47,057 nucleotides of DNA from Aureispira sp964445645 (lineage in GTDB: Bacteria; Bacteroidota; Bacteroidia; Chitinophagales; Saprospiraceae). Of this stretch, positions 31,350-40,443 are shown in pieces (position 1 is the stretch's first letter; every line of letters begins with the position of its first letter). Under the pieces are notes generated by a model that was not told where the DNA came from, made no database searches, and saw nothing but the letters and a program-made list of their open reading frames with translations. Both the position numbers and the translations under genes were made by a program. The DNA lies in assembly GCA_964445645.1 (NCBI GenBank), contig CAYULH010000031.1, forward strand, positions 1-47,057. The letters run 5' to 3'.

Positions 31350-33719
31350 ATGCATGTTCTAATAGGAATTTTATTGTTTTGCTGCTCTACCTCTATTTAT
31401 GGTCAAATTAATAAAGGCCGCAAATTGGTAGATGCTGGCGATTATGAAGCTGCTTTGGCAGCATTTGAGAATGATATAGAAAAAACAACAAGTAAACCTA
31501 TTTCGCTCTACGAAATTGCTCGCATCTACTACAGTCACCAATACAAAGAACAAGACTTGGATAAGGCTTATTTATTTGTCAATAGAGCACTGCGAGAATT
31601 TGAGGCTTTATCTTCTGCTGATAAGAGAAAAGTACAAAACAAGGACGTGAACCAGCCTGAACTCAAAAAGCTCCAACAAGATATTGTACGAAAAGCCTTG
31701 AAGCTGTATCAAAAAGAAAATACTATTGAGGGTTTTGAGCACTTTATTGATTATTATAATACGGCCAATAAACAACAATTGGAGCAAGCCTATAGAGTGC
31801 GTAATCAGCTCATTTTTGAACAAGCTGAAAAAGAACATACATTTGCCAAATACAAGTGGGTTTGGGACACTTATAAACAAAATATGGAGCGTTATAACCC
31901 TACGGCTATCAAGAAAGTAGAGCGTTATTTACTAGAGAGTTTTATTGAAGAGAAGGGATGGGCTATGTATCCTAGTTTTGAAGCATTATATCCTGAAAAT
32001 GTTTATGTACGTAGTAGAGATGCCGCCTATGATTTCTTAAAAATTAGACGCAGTACAGAGCTTCATAAATTCCAAGACTTTTTAACCAGTTATCCAAAGT
32101 CTCCATTTACAAAATTTGCAAAAGATAGACTGCTCGAACTGATTTTAGAGACCAATCAACTAGAGGCTTATGATGCCTTTGTAAGAGCCTATCCTAAGCA
32201 TAAAAATATCGATCAGTTGTGGAAGCGTTTTTATGATTTGTATACCCCCAATAAGAAAAAAACTGCTATTCTAAGATTTGCCAAAGCCTATCCCAATTTC
32301 CCATTCAAAACACAAATCAAACAAGACTTAATTACTGCCCAAGCAAAATTAGAGCAACCTCTTTTTGAGCAATTTGTGCGTACCAAAGACATTCATCAAG
32401 GCATCCACTTTGTACAACAATTTCCTCAATCTACTTATATTCCACGTATGGAGGAGGCCTTTTATCAAGCTATTCAAAAAAAGCCCTTATTGCGTGGTTC
32501 TGGCTACTTTATCCAACAATATCCCAATAGTGTTCATTATGATGCTGTGCTAGAATTGTATTACAAAGAATATGTCAAGGATGGGGAATTGGGAACCCTA
32601 AATCAGTTTATGATGGAACATCCAGAGTACAAGAATCTGGCACAACAAGAAAAAGATTTAAAAATTGCCGAGCAGGGGGCGCAATTAGATATTTCCCAAA
32701 TGCCTACCCATAACAATCAGGCACTCTATGAAGCTTATATTAAAGCTGCCGCACCCAAGGAACGTGCTTTTGTGACGTTGCAACGTCTGTTGGAACCGGC
32801 TATTCGTCAAAAAAAATGGCAAAAAGCACAAGAAATCCTAGTACAATTTGAGTCCTATTTTGAATCTGACCGCCACCAACTAGCCAAAATTCAGCAACTA
32901 AAAAGTATCCTAACTGCTCCTAATTCTACTAGTCAGGTATTGCCTGCAACTATCAATGATAGTCAGACGGAGCGCATAGTAGCGGTTCGGGATCAATCTA
33001 TTATTTTTGGCCGAGAGCGAATACTTTACACCAGTACCAATCAAAATGGTCAATGGACAGCCCCTATTTTAATGCCTATTATCAATGAAGGAATTAGAGG
33101 TGATTTTTGGACATTGAGTACTGATAACCAACAAATTGCTTACAGCCAGATGGGAGATTTGTATCATCGAGAACTGCAAGAAGGTCGCTGGTCTGATCCT
33201 ACCAAATTGCCCAAAACAGTCAACAGCCCCGAACAAGAGTTGGATGTACATCTTACTGCTGATGGTAGGGCATTATTGTACAGTTCTAACAGCGACCAAG
33301 TATTGGACTGGAGAACAGCTATTGTGACCAACGATTTTCACGGTACGGGTCACCACAACAGTGATTTGTTTGTAGTACTAAAGAATACAGAGGGCAAATG
33401 GCATAAAGTGATTAATCTAGGCGACCAAATCAATACTCCTTTTGCAGAATGTGCTCCTTTTATGCATTCAGATGGTGTTACACTTTATTTTTGCTCTGAA
33501 GGACATGGAGGATTGGGAGGGCTGGATTTGTACTATACGCGCCGCCTTGACGATAGTTGGCAAAACTGGTCTACTCCTGTCAATTTGGGAACAGCTATCA
33601 ACAGCCCCGATCACGAGCGTGCAGCTGCTGTTAGTGACGATGCTAACCACCTATATTTTACCCGTCAGAATGAAGAAGGCAGTCAAATTTTTTATGCCCC
33701 ACTTTCTCAAAATAAATAA
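31350..33719 (+). CDS. Exported TPR-like and PD40 repeat protein
   Basis: This 789-residue protein has a short signal peptide (about residues 1-18, ending YGQ). The first ~480 residues are helical repeats of the TPR kind (GRKLVDAGDYEAALAAFEND is typical). The last ~250 residues hold PD40/WD40-like beta-propeller motifs such as DVHLTADGRALLYSSNSD, APFMHSDGVTLYFCSEGHGG and GLDLYYTRRLDDSWQNW. In many Bacteroidota such proteins also carry an OmpA peptidoglycan-binding domain at the C-terminus, but here the chain stops after the propeller. A periplasmic or surface scaffold role is likely. Confidence 0.8.
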   Translation: MHVLIGILLFCCSTSIYGQINKGRKLVDAGDYEAALAAFENDIEKTTSKPISLYEIARIYYSHQYKEQDLDKAYLFVNRALREFEALSSADKRKVQNKDVNQPELKKLQQDIVRKALKLYQKENTIEGFEHFIDYYNTANKQQLEQAYRVRNQLIFEQAEKEHTFAKYKWVWDTYKQNMERYNPTAIKKVERYLLESFIEEKGWAMYPSFEALYPENVYVRSRDAAYDFLKIRRSTELHKFQDFLTSYPKSPFTKFAKDRLLELILETNQLEAYDAFVRAYPKHKNIDQLWKRFYDLYTPNKKKTAILRFAKAYPNFPFKTQIKQDLITAQAKLEQPLFEQFVRTKDIHQGIHFVQQFPQSTYIPRMEEAFYQAIQKKPLLRGSGYFIQQYPNSVHYDAVLELYYKEYVKDGELGTLNQFMMEHPEYKNLAQQEKDLKIAEQGAQLDISQMPTHNNQALYEAYIKAAAPKERAFVTLQRLLEPAIRQKKWQKAQEILVQFESYFESDRHQLAKIQQLKSILTAPNSTSQVLPATINDSQTERIVAVRDQSIIFGRERILYTSTNQNGQWTAPILMPIINEGIRGDFWTLSTDNQQIAYSQMGDLYHRELQEGRWSDPTKLPKTVNSPEQELDVHLTADGRALLYSSNSDQVLDWRTAIVTNDFHGTGHHNSDLFVVLKNTEGKWHKVINLGDQINTPFAECAPFMHSDGVTLYFCSEGHGGLGGLDLYYTRRLDDSWQNWSTPVNLGTAINSPDHERAAAVSDDANHLYFTRQNEEGSQIFYAPLSQNK

Positions 33720-33753
33720 TTGCATTTTCTCAAAAAAACAGGCCAACTACTTG

Positions 33754-34824
33754 CTATAAACTAGGATAGGTTAGTTTTCGGGCCAATCGTTGGGGCAATC
33801 TAGGAATACGTGTACGAGGGGTCAAATAGGTAGTTACGCGGGCTAAATCACTAAAAATATGATGCTTTTCCATAGCGCCCTTGAGGTATTTAGCCCCTGA
33901 GGAGCCTCCTGTACCTACACGCATCCCAATCATGCGGCGCACCATGCTCATGTGGCGATAACGCCAATTGGCCATCAATTCGTCAATTTCCAACCATTTG
34001 CTCAACAATTGATAGGGCATTTGGAGCAAGGGATAATCTCGGTATAAGGTGATAAAAAGCACCACGCGCATGGCTTTGGCACTGAGGCGTTGCCCTCCCC
34101 CCTCATTATCCAAAAATAATTGGTCAAAATCCGTCATTGCAATCGATTTTCGCTCTGCTCCTACCAATCCTTCTTCATAAATTTGACGATAATAGGCCCA
34201 GAAGGGGTGTAATTCGCTCTCTATGCCATTTTCTTTTTGAAAAGACTCCCAATAGTAGTCGTCCCAAAAAGGAGCTCTTACAAGCCATTCCTCTAACAAT
34301 TGGATAAATGACACTTCACGCTCCACTTTATGGACGTTTTCTATGTCCTCTGAGCGCAATTGATGCTCATAGTGGCGTTGCTGGTGGCGTTGTTCCATTT
34401 CCAAGCCCAATTTGGCCTCTAATTGGCGAAACTGGACACTTTGAAATCCAGATGCAGGAGTCAACAAATCTCGAAAGTCTAAAAAATCCATTGGGGTCAT
34501 GGTCTCCAAAACATCCACTTGTGCAACCAGTAGCTTCCAAATCTCAACAATTCGGTTGGTTCGATGCACAGCAATTTGGAGGGAAGGGGTATTGTCATTG
34601 ACGCGTTCTGAAGCAAAAATTTTCATGATAGAATTGAGTTCGTGCATGATTTGCTTAAACCACAATTCGTAAGCTTGATGAACAATGATAAACAACATCT
34701 CATCATGAGCCTCTACTTGACGGGCCTCACTTTCGGGAAACTGTGCATCTAGGATTTTATCCAATCCTAAGTAGTCTCCATAGTATTGTTCTTTATTCGT
34801 ATAACTATTTTTCATTGACTTCAT
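33754..34824 (-). CDS. kynA: Tryptophan 2,3-dioxygenase
   Basis: This 356-residue protein matches haem-dependent tryptophan 2,3-dioxygenase, which opens tryptophan to N-formylkynurenine. The start region YYGDYLGLDKILDAQFPESE is followed by the haem-pocket helix LFIIVHQAYELWFKQIMHEL (its His and Tyr are conserved). The substrate loop IGMRVGTGGSSGAKYLKG is near the C-terminus. Two ATGs (residues 1 and 4) are possible starts. It is convergent with the exported repeat protein and divergent from the origin region. Confidence 0.93.
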   Translation of the reverse strand: MKSMKNSYTNKEQYYGDYLGLDKILDAQFPESEARQVEAHDEMLFIIVHQAYELWFKQIMHELNSIMKIFASERVNDNTPSLQIAVHRTNRIVEIWKLLVAQVDVLETMTPMDFLDFRDLLTPASGFQSVQFRQLEAKLGLEMEQRHQQRHYEHQLRSEDIENVHKVEREVSFIQLLEEWLVRAPFWDDYYWESFQKENGIESELHPFWAYYRQIYEEGLVGAERKSIAMTDFDQLFLDNEGGGQRLSAKAMRVVLFITLYRDYPLLQMPYQLLSKWLEIDELMANWRYRHMSMVRRMIGMRVGTGGSSGAKYLKGAMEKHHIFSDLARVTTYLTPRTRIPRLPQRLARKLTYPSL

Positions 34825-34997
34825 CAGAACACATTTTTACAACAATATCCAACAGCCGCAAATTAAGAAGTTGTTCAAGAATAACCTAAGATTCTAAATG
34901 AAAGGTTTTAAATTTTATAAAAAATTTTAAAATCTATTGGGCCTAATTTTTTTACACGTTCTGATTTAAAATTATAGTCAGAATTGCTCTGATTCAA

Positions 34998-35014
34998 TTA
35001 TCACAAAAAACGGA
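34998..35014 (+). repeat. Iteron 1, isolated
   Basis: The word ttatcacaaaaaacgga lies about 147 bases upstream of the main iteron block. It may be a distal control iteron. Confidence 0.85.
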
Positions 35015-35160
35015 CAGCGGATAAATGGCTGTTTTGAAATTCCTTTTTTTTCTAAAAAAAGAAAACAACTCTCTTTTAGTATGTTTTCTTTTGTTTTAAT
35101 CTTGTTTTATATGTTTTCAGTGCTCTGGAGACTTTGATAATCAATGTATTACAAAATCTA

Positions 35161-35293
35161 TTATCACAAAAAACGGACTAACTATCACAAAAAACGGGTC
35201 AACTATCACAAAAAGCGGAAACTACTATCACAAAAAGCGGAAACTATTATCACAAAAAACGGACGAAAAATAGCTATTATCACAAAAAACGGA
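35161..35293 (+). repeat. Main iteron block, six copies
   Basis: Copies start at 35161, 35182, 35203, 35225, 35247 and 35277. The first five are spaced 21-22 bases apart, two helical turns, so the initiator would bind one face of the DNA. The sixth follows at 30 bases. Variation is limited to the first base (t/c), one position before CGG (a/g) and a final g in the second copy. Confidence 0.95.
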
Positions 35294-35312
35294 AATTGCT
35301 ATATTTTGCAAT

Positions 35313-35321
35313 TGTGGATAA
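35313..35321 (-). promoter_or_regulatory. Perfect DnaA box
   Basis: tgtggataa on the plus strand is the exact complement of the DnaA consensus TTATCCACA. It lies 20 bases after the main iteron block and is followed by a T-rich tract that could melt. Confidence 0.8.
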
Positions 35322-35449
35322 CTTTTTTATACCTTAATTTCAACTCTTGAAACTAAAGTTTTTTTTTGAAAAAAAATACCCAAAAACTAGCTTTAAGATA
35401 GTGAGAAGGCTGTTTTTGAGGAAAATGAAAAAAATGTATACCTCTTGTA

Positions 35450-35607
35450 TTATCACAAAAAGCGGAAAATATTATCACAAAAAGCGGAAAATTGGGGGCT
35501 GTATTCCAATGTTTTAGTTTAAAAATTAATTGATAAAAATAAGATAACATAATTTTATATAAAAACTTTTTTGTTGCCCTTGATATATAATTATCACAAA
35601 AAGCGGA
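35450..35607 (+). repeat. Proximal iterons, three copies
   Basis: Copies of ttatcacaaaaagcgga start at 35450, 35472 and 35591. The first two are 22 bases apart. The last ends 4 bases before the rep operator. All three have G before CGG, unlike most of the main block. Confidence 0.9.
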
Positions 35608-35610
35608 AAA

Positions 35611-35640
35611 AATATCACATTAAAAAAGAGTTGTGATATT
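35611..35640. promoter_or_regulatory. Half-iteron inverted repeat, probable rep operator
   Basis: Arms aatatcac (35611-35618) and gtgatatt (35633-35640) are inverted copies of the tatcac half of the iteron. In iteron plasmids the Rep dimer binds such a site and represses its own gene. The right arm overlaps the -33 element. Confidence 0.75.
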
Positions 35641-35661
35641 AAGAAAAAGGCTGTATATTTG
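35630..35661 (+). promoter_or_regulatory. rep promoter
   Basis: An exact -7 element TATATTTG (35654-35661) has a weaker -33 element GTTG at 35630-35633, 20 bases upstream. It lies 34 bases before the rep ATG. Confidence 0.65.
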
Positions 35662-35695
35662 TTCTCTTATTTGTTTGTAAATGTCCTTATTATAG

Positions 35696-37030
35696 ATGGC
35701 CCAAAAAAAAGAGGAACAACCTACAAAAGCATTAGTAACGAAGTCGAACAATTTAGTTGAAGCACGCTATCATTTTTCTATTTGGGAAACCCGTGTTTTT
35801 ACTAAGTTAGTCAGTTTAATTCAGCCGGGAGATGCGGATTTTAAGCGATACAAATTACACATCAAAGACTTAGTACAGTTTTTTGGAGTGAATGACAATG
35901 ATGCCTATGTAAAGATAAAAGCAGTTCCCGATTCTTTATTAAAAAAGGTGGTGACAATTCCCTATACAGAGAATGGAGAAGAGCGTTTATTAAAGACTGG
36001 TTTGATTGCACAAGCTACTATTCCCAAGAAAAAAGAGGGCTATATAGAGTTATCTTTTCACCCAGATTTGAAGCCCTATTTATTGCAGCTCAAGCGTACT
36101 TTTTTGTCTTATGATATAAGAAATGTACTCAAAATTTCGAGTGTATATTCTATTAGAATCTATGAGTTATTGAAGCAATATGAGACGCTAGGTTATCGAG
36201 AATTTCAATTGGAAGAATTGAAGGTTATTTTGGGAGTTAGTGACAAGTACAAGCTTTACGGACATTTTAAGAGTCGTATTATTATCAAGGCTCAAGATGA
36301 TTTGCAACAACACACAGATATTACCTTTTCGTTTAGGGAAATCAAAAAAGGGCGTAAGGTTATTGCTATTTTATTTGAGATAAATGCTAATATCGGCTCT
36401 GCTATATTGGAGCAAAATCAAGAAAGTGCCGCCATAAAAGCCAACAAGGAAAGTTTGGCGGCTGTATTAAAGGAGTGGGGTGTTTCGGAGGAAAATTGTC
36501 AATTGTACTTTAAGAAGTATGACTTGGAATACCTACAGGCTCGTGTTCAGTATGTACAGAACCAACAAACATTAAAAGCAAGTCGTTCGCAGAAAATAGA
36601 GCATTTGGCTGCTTATTTTAATACCATTGTACACAAAGAGGAGTTGGTAGATTATGTGGAAGAGAAGAAAAAAGCAAAAAAAGCTCAGGCAGGAAAGGCC
36701 AAAGAAGTAGCCAAGCAAAAAAAGCAGTTGAAAGCCCAATTGGTACACTTAAAACGAGTTTTAGATACCAAGGAGCAGGAGCAAATCAAGACACTATTTG
36801 AGCAAAACCCTGATTTGAAAGCCCAAATTCTAGCACAAGCTAGAAGTAATTCTCCCGCTTTTTATCCAGATACTCAAAAAAGTGATGAAGATTATTTCAA
36901 AACAAATCCCTTATTTAAAGCGGCAGTTTTTACCATTGTAAAACGCCAGCATCGGGAATTTTTTGCCCAACTTTACCAAACTTATCAACCTCAAATACAG
37001 CAGTTGGAGCAACAATTAAAAAAAATCTAA
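35696..37030 (+). CDS. Rep_3/RepB-family replication initiator
   Basis: This 444-residue protein matches iteron-plasmid initiators with two winged-helix domains. The first domain begins at SNNLVEARYHFSIWETRVFT and continues through LHIKDLVQFFGVNDNDAYVK. The second contains YSIRIYELLKQYETLGYREF followed by LEELKVILGVSDKYKLYGHF. It ends near residue 240 with FSFREIKKGRKVIAILFEI. The remaining ~200 residues are lysine- and glutamine-rich with coiled-coil character and are unusual for the family, which is commonly 230-330 residues. Upstream iterons and an inverted half-iteron fit its role in binding and autoregulation. Its stop overlaps the opposing HPt gene. Confidence 0.93.
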   Translation: MAQKKEEQPTKALVTKSNNLVEARYHFSIWETRVFTKLVSLIQPGDADFKRYKLHIKDLVQFFGVNDNDAYVKIKAVPDSLLKKVVTIPYTENGEERLLKTGLIAQATIPKKKEGYIELSFHPDLKPYLLQLKRTFLSYDIRNVLKISSVYSIRIYELLKQYETLGYREFQLEELKVILGVSDKYKLYGHFKSRIIIKAQDDLQQHTDITFSFREIKKGRKVIAILFEINANIGSAILEQNQESAAIKANKESLAAVLKEWGVSEENCQLYFKKYDLEYLQARVQYVQNQQTLKASRSQKIEHLAAYFNTIVHKEELVDYVEEKKKAKKAQAGKAKEVAKQKKQLKAQLVHLKRVLDTKEQEQIKTLFEQNPDLKAQILAQARSNSPAFYPDTQKSDEDYFKTNPLFKAAVFTIVKRQHREFFAQLYQTYQPQIQQLEQQLKKI

Positions 37031-37374
37031 TCGAGGAGTGTGCGAACTTTGATGCAAGCTTTATCAATATAACTCGCAAAAACAACAGCTTGTTCACTTA
37101 GCTCATTAGGAGTAGTAGTTGTTTTGGCATCTTGTTCAATAGAATAAGCCATATCTTTAAGTTCGTGCAAACCAAGTGTTTGTAGAGTAGATTTGGTTTT
37201 ATGTGCAACTTTTCCAATTCCTGTAACATCTTGTGTTTGAATTGCTGTTCGCAGTTGGTTCATGTCTTTGGGCATTTCCTCCAAAAACGTTTGTAATACA
37301 TCTGTAATGAAATCCTGATCACCATCACTAATTTCATTTAAAAATGTCAGATCTACTGTCAACTCCATAATCAT
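37027..37374 (-). CDS. HPt-domain phosphotransfer protein
   Basis: This 115-residue helical protein has an HPt domain, with the phosphorylatable His58 in KVAHKTKSTLQTLG. HPt proteins relay phosphate between a hybrid kinase and a response regulator. It follows the NtrC-type regulator gene by 43 bases on the same strand, so the two are probably one operon. No histidine kinase lies in the window. Its stop codon overlaps that of rep on the opposite strand by 3 bases. Confidence 0.88.
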   Translation of the reverse strand: MIMELTVDLTFLNEISDGDQDFITDVLQTFLEEMPKDMNQLRTAIQTQDVTGIGKVAHKTKSTLQTLGLHELKDMAYSIEQDAKTTTTPNELSEQAVVFASYIDKACIKVRTLLD

Positions 37375-37417
37375 CTATTTTTATTCTGATTGTTACTAAA
37401 CTGTAGTCAGTTTCAGT

Positions 37418-38785
37418 TTATTTTTTGGTGAATTCTTCATCCTCTTTGAGCATTCTGTAAATAGTAGTTTTACCAATGCCCAATATTTTAGCGACTTTAG
37501 GAATGTTGTTATCGTTCTGTTTGAGGTAATGACGAACAATTTTGATATTGTATTCACGCAAAGTCATTTCTTCTAAGAAGAAATCAGCATTTTTTCTAGG
37601 GCTATTAAACTGTAAATCTTCTCGTTGAATTGTTTTGCCATTACACATAATAGCAGCCAATTCTATAATGGCCTTTAATTCTCGGATATTGCCTGGAAAA
37701 TTATAGGATAGCAGTTTATCTTTTGCTGTTTGTCCTAGTTTCATGGCCCCCAAATTATTTTCTTTGGCGGTTGTATTTAGAAAGTGTTTGGCTAGGATAA
37801 GCACATCATTACCACGGTGACGCAAAGGCGGCAGATGCACAGACAATCCTAACAGACGGTAATACAAATCCTCACGGAAAGTTCCTTTGCTTACCAAGTC
37901 AGACAAATTTCGGTGAGTTGCCACAATAATTCGAGCATCAAATTTGACCGTTTCATTGCCCCCAATTCTGGTTATTTCTCGCTCTTGTAAAGCGCGCAAC
38001 AACTTGGCTTGCAAATGAAACTCCATTTCTCCTATTTCATCGAGAAACAAGGTACCATTGTTGGCTACTTCAAATTTGCCCTGTTTGCGGGTATTGGCCC
38101 CTGTAAAAGCTCCCTTTTCATAACCAAACAATTCACTTTCTAGTAACTCATTGGGGATGGCACTAACATTAATAGCAACAAACTTACCTTTTTTGCGAGC
38201 GGAGTTGTAGTGAATACTTTTGGCAACCAATTCCTTGCCCGTACCTGTTTCACCTGTAACAGAAACATTAATATTACTACTAGCTGCCTTTTCTAGTAGT
38301 TTAAAGATTTTTTGCATGGCAGGGCTATTCCCTTTTATGCTTTCGCCAAATTGGTATTTTTCGGTAAGCTCTTCTTTTAGGGTTTCAACTTCTTGTTGTA
38401 GGGATATATTTTTTTTGAGTTTTTCTACAATATTGAAGAGTCGTTCCTTATTGGCTTCATCTTTTGTCAAATAGTCATCGGCTCCTTTTTGCAAGAGTTC
38501 AACGGCAGTAGCTACATCTTTTTGACCCGATAAAATGATTACTCCAATATCAGCATTATGGATTTTGATACGGCGCAAAACCTCTCCACCAGTCATGTCT
38601 GGCAAACTGTAATCTAAGGATACAATATGAGGGTTAAGATGCAAATTGTTTATACATTCTTTTCCCGTCTTAAAAACCCGTACATCATGATCAGGATTTA
38701 AAGTCAAAATGTAACGGATAGTTTTTGCAAAAATAAGATCGTCTTCTACTATAAAAATTCTAGTTCCCTCAGTAGTTGTCTTCAT
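37418..38785 (-). CDS. NtrC-family sigma-54 response regulator
   Basis: This 455-residue regulator has a receiver domain (residues about 8-125) with EDD at 14-16 and the phosphoacceptor Asp58 in VSLDYSLPDM. An AAA+ domain follows, with Walker A GETGTGKELVAKSIH and the sigma-54 contact loop GAFTGA intact in YEKGAFTGANTRKQG. The C-terminal Fis-type helix-turn-helix is VAKILGIGKTTIYRML. It should activate sigma-54 promoters when phosphorylated. It is upstream of the HPt gene in the same direction. Targets are not evident. Confidence 0.95.
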   Translation of the reverse strand: MKTTTEGTRIFIVEDDLIFAKTIRYILTLNPDHDVRVFKTGKECINNLHLNPHIVSLDYSLPDMTGGEVLRRIKIHNADIGVIILSGQKDVATAVELLQKGADDYLTKDEANKERLFNIVEKLKKNISLQQEVETLKEELTEKYQFGESIKGNSPAMQKIFKLLEKAASSNINVSVTGETGTGKELVAKSIHYNSARKKGKFVAINVSAIPNELLESELFGYEKGAFTGANTRKQGKFEVANNGTLFLDEIGEMEFHLQAKLLRALQEREITRIGGNETVKFDARIIVATHRNLSDLVSKGTFREDLYYRLLGLSVHLPPLRHRGNDVLILAKHFLNTTAKENNLGAMKLGQTAKDKLLSYNFPGNIRELKAIIELAAIMCNGKTIQREDLQFNSPRKNADFFLEEMTLREYNIKIVRHYLKQNDNNIPKVAKILGIGKTTIYRMLKEDEEFTKK

Positions 38786-39149
38786 CTCTAAATTTTATTA
38801 GTACAGTGTGTATTTCACTTGGGTTAGTTTTTAGATATAACCTGTAAGTATCGAAGTGAAGGTAATGGGTAAGTTTATTGGATTGATATAAGAACAAAGG
38901 TCGCCATTTGTTTTATTCTAATAAAAATATAAAACGATAATATCAATTAGATTATTCAAAGGGAAAATACAAAAATCTTAATAGACTAGTTCAATATTAG
39001 GGGAAATAGTTATTTCTTTTTTTGTTTAAAGTAAATATCACGTTTAACTTTTTACGTTTCACGTGCAATGGTTGAATTTTTTATATTGAATGTTTGTTGA
39101 TGTGATTTATTTGAAGCGTTCTAAAAGAAGAGTAAGAATTTTTTTGAGA
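38786..39149. other. Intergenic region upstream of the response regulator
   Basis: This AT-rich gap lies between the regulator start and the terminator of the sphingolipid genes. It holds a weak fragment of the palindrome family near 39039-39069 (atcacgtttaac and tttcacgtgcaa). I found no gene and no exact TAnnTTTG element on the minus strand. Confidence 0.45.
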
Positions 39150-39186
39150 AAAAAATACCTCTTTGCCACAGTTGTAGCAAAGAGGT
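39150..39186 (-). terminator. Rho-independent terminator after the GNAT-like gene
   Basis: On the minus strand a stem of acctctttgc (39157-39166) and gcaaagaggt (39177-39186), with a 10-base loop, is followed by a T-rich run. It lies 45 bases after the stop of the gene at 39232. Confidence 0.85.
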
Positions 39187-39231
39187 GTTGCAATTAGAGA
39201 GGGTAGCACGATACAGCATAAACTGTCTAAG

Positions 39232-40392
39232 TTAATCTATAGCCATTTCATAAACTTTATACTCTTTGTATACTTCGCCACTTACAGCCTTCATGCCTCT
39301 ATTCATCATTTCGTTTTCTTTGAGAATATAACTTCCTTCACAGTATTTGAACCCATGTTTAAGCCCTGCATCAATGAGGTGTTTGTATACTACTGCATCA
39401 ATACCCTTTCCTTGATATTCAGGAAAGAGGCCCAGCAAAATAACACGCATCCACTCTACTTTATTTCTATCCGTAAAGAGCTTGTACCCATAAGGGAAAA
39501 GTTTGCCATTCATCTGTTTGAGAATGCTATTAAAATCTAGCATAGCCACTGCCATTCCTGCCAATTCACCATTGACATATACAAATGGCACCAATTCAGG
39601 AATAGCGACCAGTTTGAATTTTTCGGCATACGCCTCAATTTCAGCATCTGTTAGTGGCACAATCCCCCAGAGTGGCTCCCAAGCACGATTATAAACTTCC
39701 TTGATTTTTTTTACTTCTATGTGCAGGTTTTTCATATCAATGGGGCGAATCTCCACCTTGTAGCGTTTCTGAACCAGTGCTGCACCACGTTTCAGCTTTT
39801 CATTGTTGAAAATCGTCTCTGCATCCATTTTGTAGGCCAACAATTCTTGACGGCAAGGAAATCCATAATTACTAATCAAATCCTTGTAGTACTCGTGCTG
39901 GTAGGGCATATCTACACGAGGCATATCATCAAAGCCCTCGGTAAGCAAACCAAAGTCATACGAAGACGAGGGACTAGCAGGCCCTTGCATTTTGGTTAAA
40001 TTATGCTTTCGGAGCCAATCACGCACTGTATCAAATAGTTTATTGGCAACTTCTTGGTCATTGATACAGTCAAAAAAGCCAAAAAAACCAGTTCCTCCTT
40101 CTTCGGGGTGGTATTGGTTGTATCTATCATTATTAATAGCAGCAATACGCCCTATAGCCTTACCATTTCTGTAGGCCATAAACAGTTGCATTTGGCCATA
40201 TTCATAAAAAGGATGTTGGCCTTTAACTCCAAAGATACGATCTGCCAAGGTGCTAATACCAAACATGTGGCGCATATCCATCAGCAAAGGTGAAACCCAG
40301 TATGGGTTATTTTTATAAATTTCAAAAGGCAGCATCATAAAGGCCTTTTTTTCTGCTTTAGTTTGTGCTGTTTTGATTGTTATTTTAGCCAT
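39232..40392 (-). CDS. GNAT-fold protein, candidate bacterial ceramide synthase
   Basis: This 386-residue protein resembles the large GNAT-like family that in Caulobacter includes bacterial ceramide synthase (bCerS), which N-acylates the sphingoid base. Recognisable segments are FYEYGQMQLFMAYRNGKAIG, GPASPSSSYDFGLLTEGFDD followed by MPYQHEYY, and an acetyl-CoA-binding-like LLGLFPEYQGKGIDAVVYKH. The latter holds the usual Q/R-x-x-G-x-G/A type motif. The gene lies 128 bases downstream of the serine palmitoyltransferase gene on the same strand, and the epimerase-like reductase is encoded just upstream in the opposite direction. The substrate is inferred from these neighbours. Confidence 0.75.
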   Translation of the reverse strand: MAKITIKTAQTKAEKKAFMMLPFEIYKNNPYWVSPLLMDMRHMFGISTLADRIFGVKGQHPFYEYGQMQLFMAYRNGKAIGRIAAINNDRYNQYHPEEGGTGFFGFFDCINDQEVANKLFDTVRDWLRKHNLTKMQGPASPSSSYDFGLLTEGFDDMPRVDMPYQHEYYKDLISNYGFPCRQELLAYKMDAETIFNNEKLKRGAALVQKRYKVEIRPIDMKNLHIEVKKIKEVYNRAWEPLWGIVPLTDAEIEAYAEKFKLVAIPELVPFVYVNGELAGMAVAMLDFNSILKQMNGKLFPYGYKLFTDRNKVEWMRVILLGLFPEYQGKGIDAVVYKHLIDAGLKHGFKYCEGSYILKENEMMNRGMKAVSGEVYKEYKVYEMAID

Positions 40393-40435
40393 AAGATGGT
40401 TGGGGTAGTGAAGTCAATAAAAAAACATCCAAAGA

Positions 40436-40443
40436 CAAACCTA
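40436..40443 (-). promoter_or_regulatory. Possible -7 element of the GNAT-like gene
   Basis: TAGGTTTG on the minus strand matches TAnnTTTG and lies 43 bases before the start codon. No good -33 TTTG is seen at the expected spacing, so this is weak. Confidence 0.35.

Larger units (their letters stand above)
34998..35661. other. Iteron-type replication origin (oriV candidate)
   Basis: This AT-rich region between kynA and rep has ten 17-base iterons (consensus ytatcacaaaaarcgga), a perfect DnaA box, long A/T runs and a rep promoter with a half-iteron inverted repeat. These are the standard parts of theta-replicating iteron plasmids. Bases 34825-34997 hold nothing else that I recognise. Confidence 0.9.

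Noticed and set aside
35144..35350. An open frame of 68 codons across the iteron block
   Set aside because: Its sequence is repeats of YHKKR/ITKNG, produced by the iterons themselves. It has no start signal and lies in the origin.
34998..35607. Repeats that could suggest a CRISPR array
   Set aside because: The units are only 17 bases, the spacers are 4-13 bases and AT-rich, and there are no cas genes. A Rep gene and DnaA box make them iterons.
38220..38474. Plus-strand frame inside the response regulator gene
   Set aside because: It is a shadow of the AAA+ coding sequence with no family resemblance.
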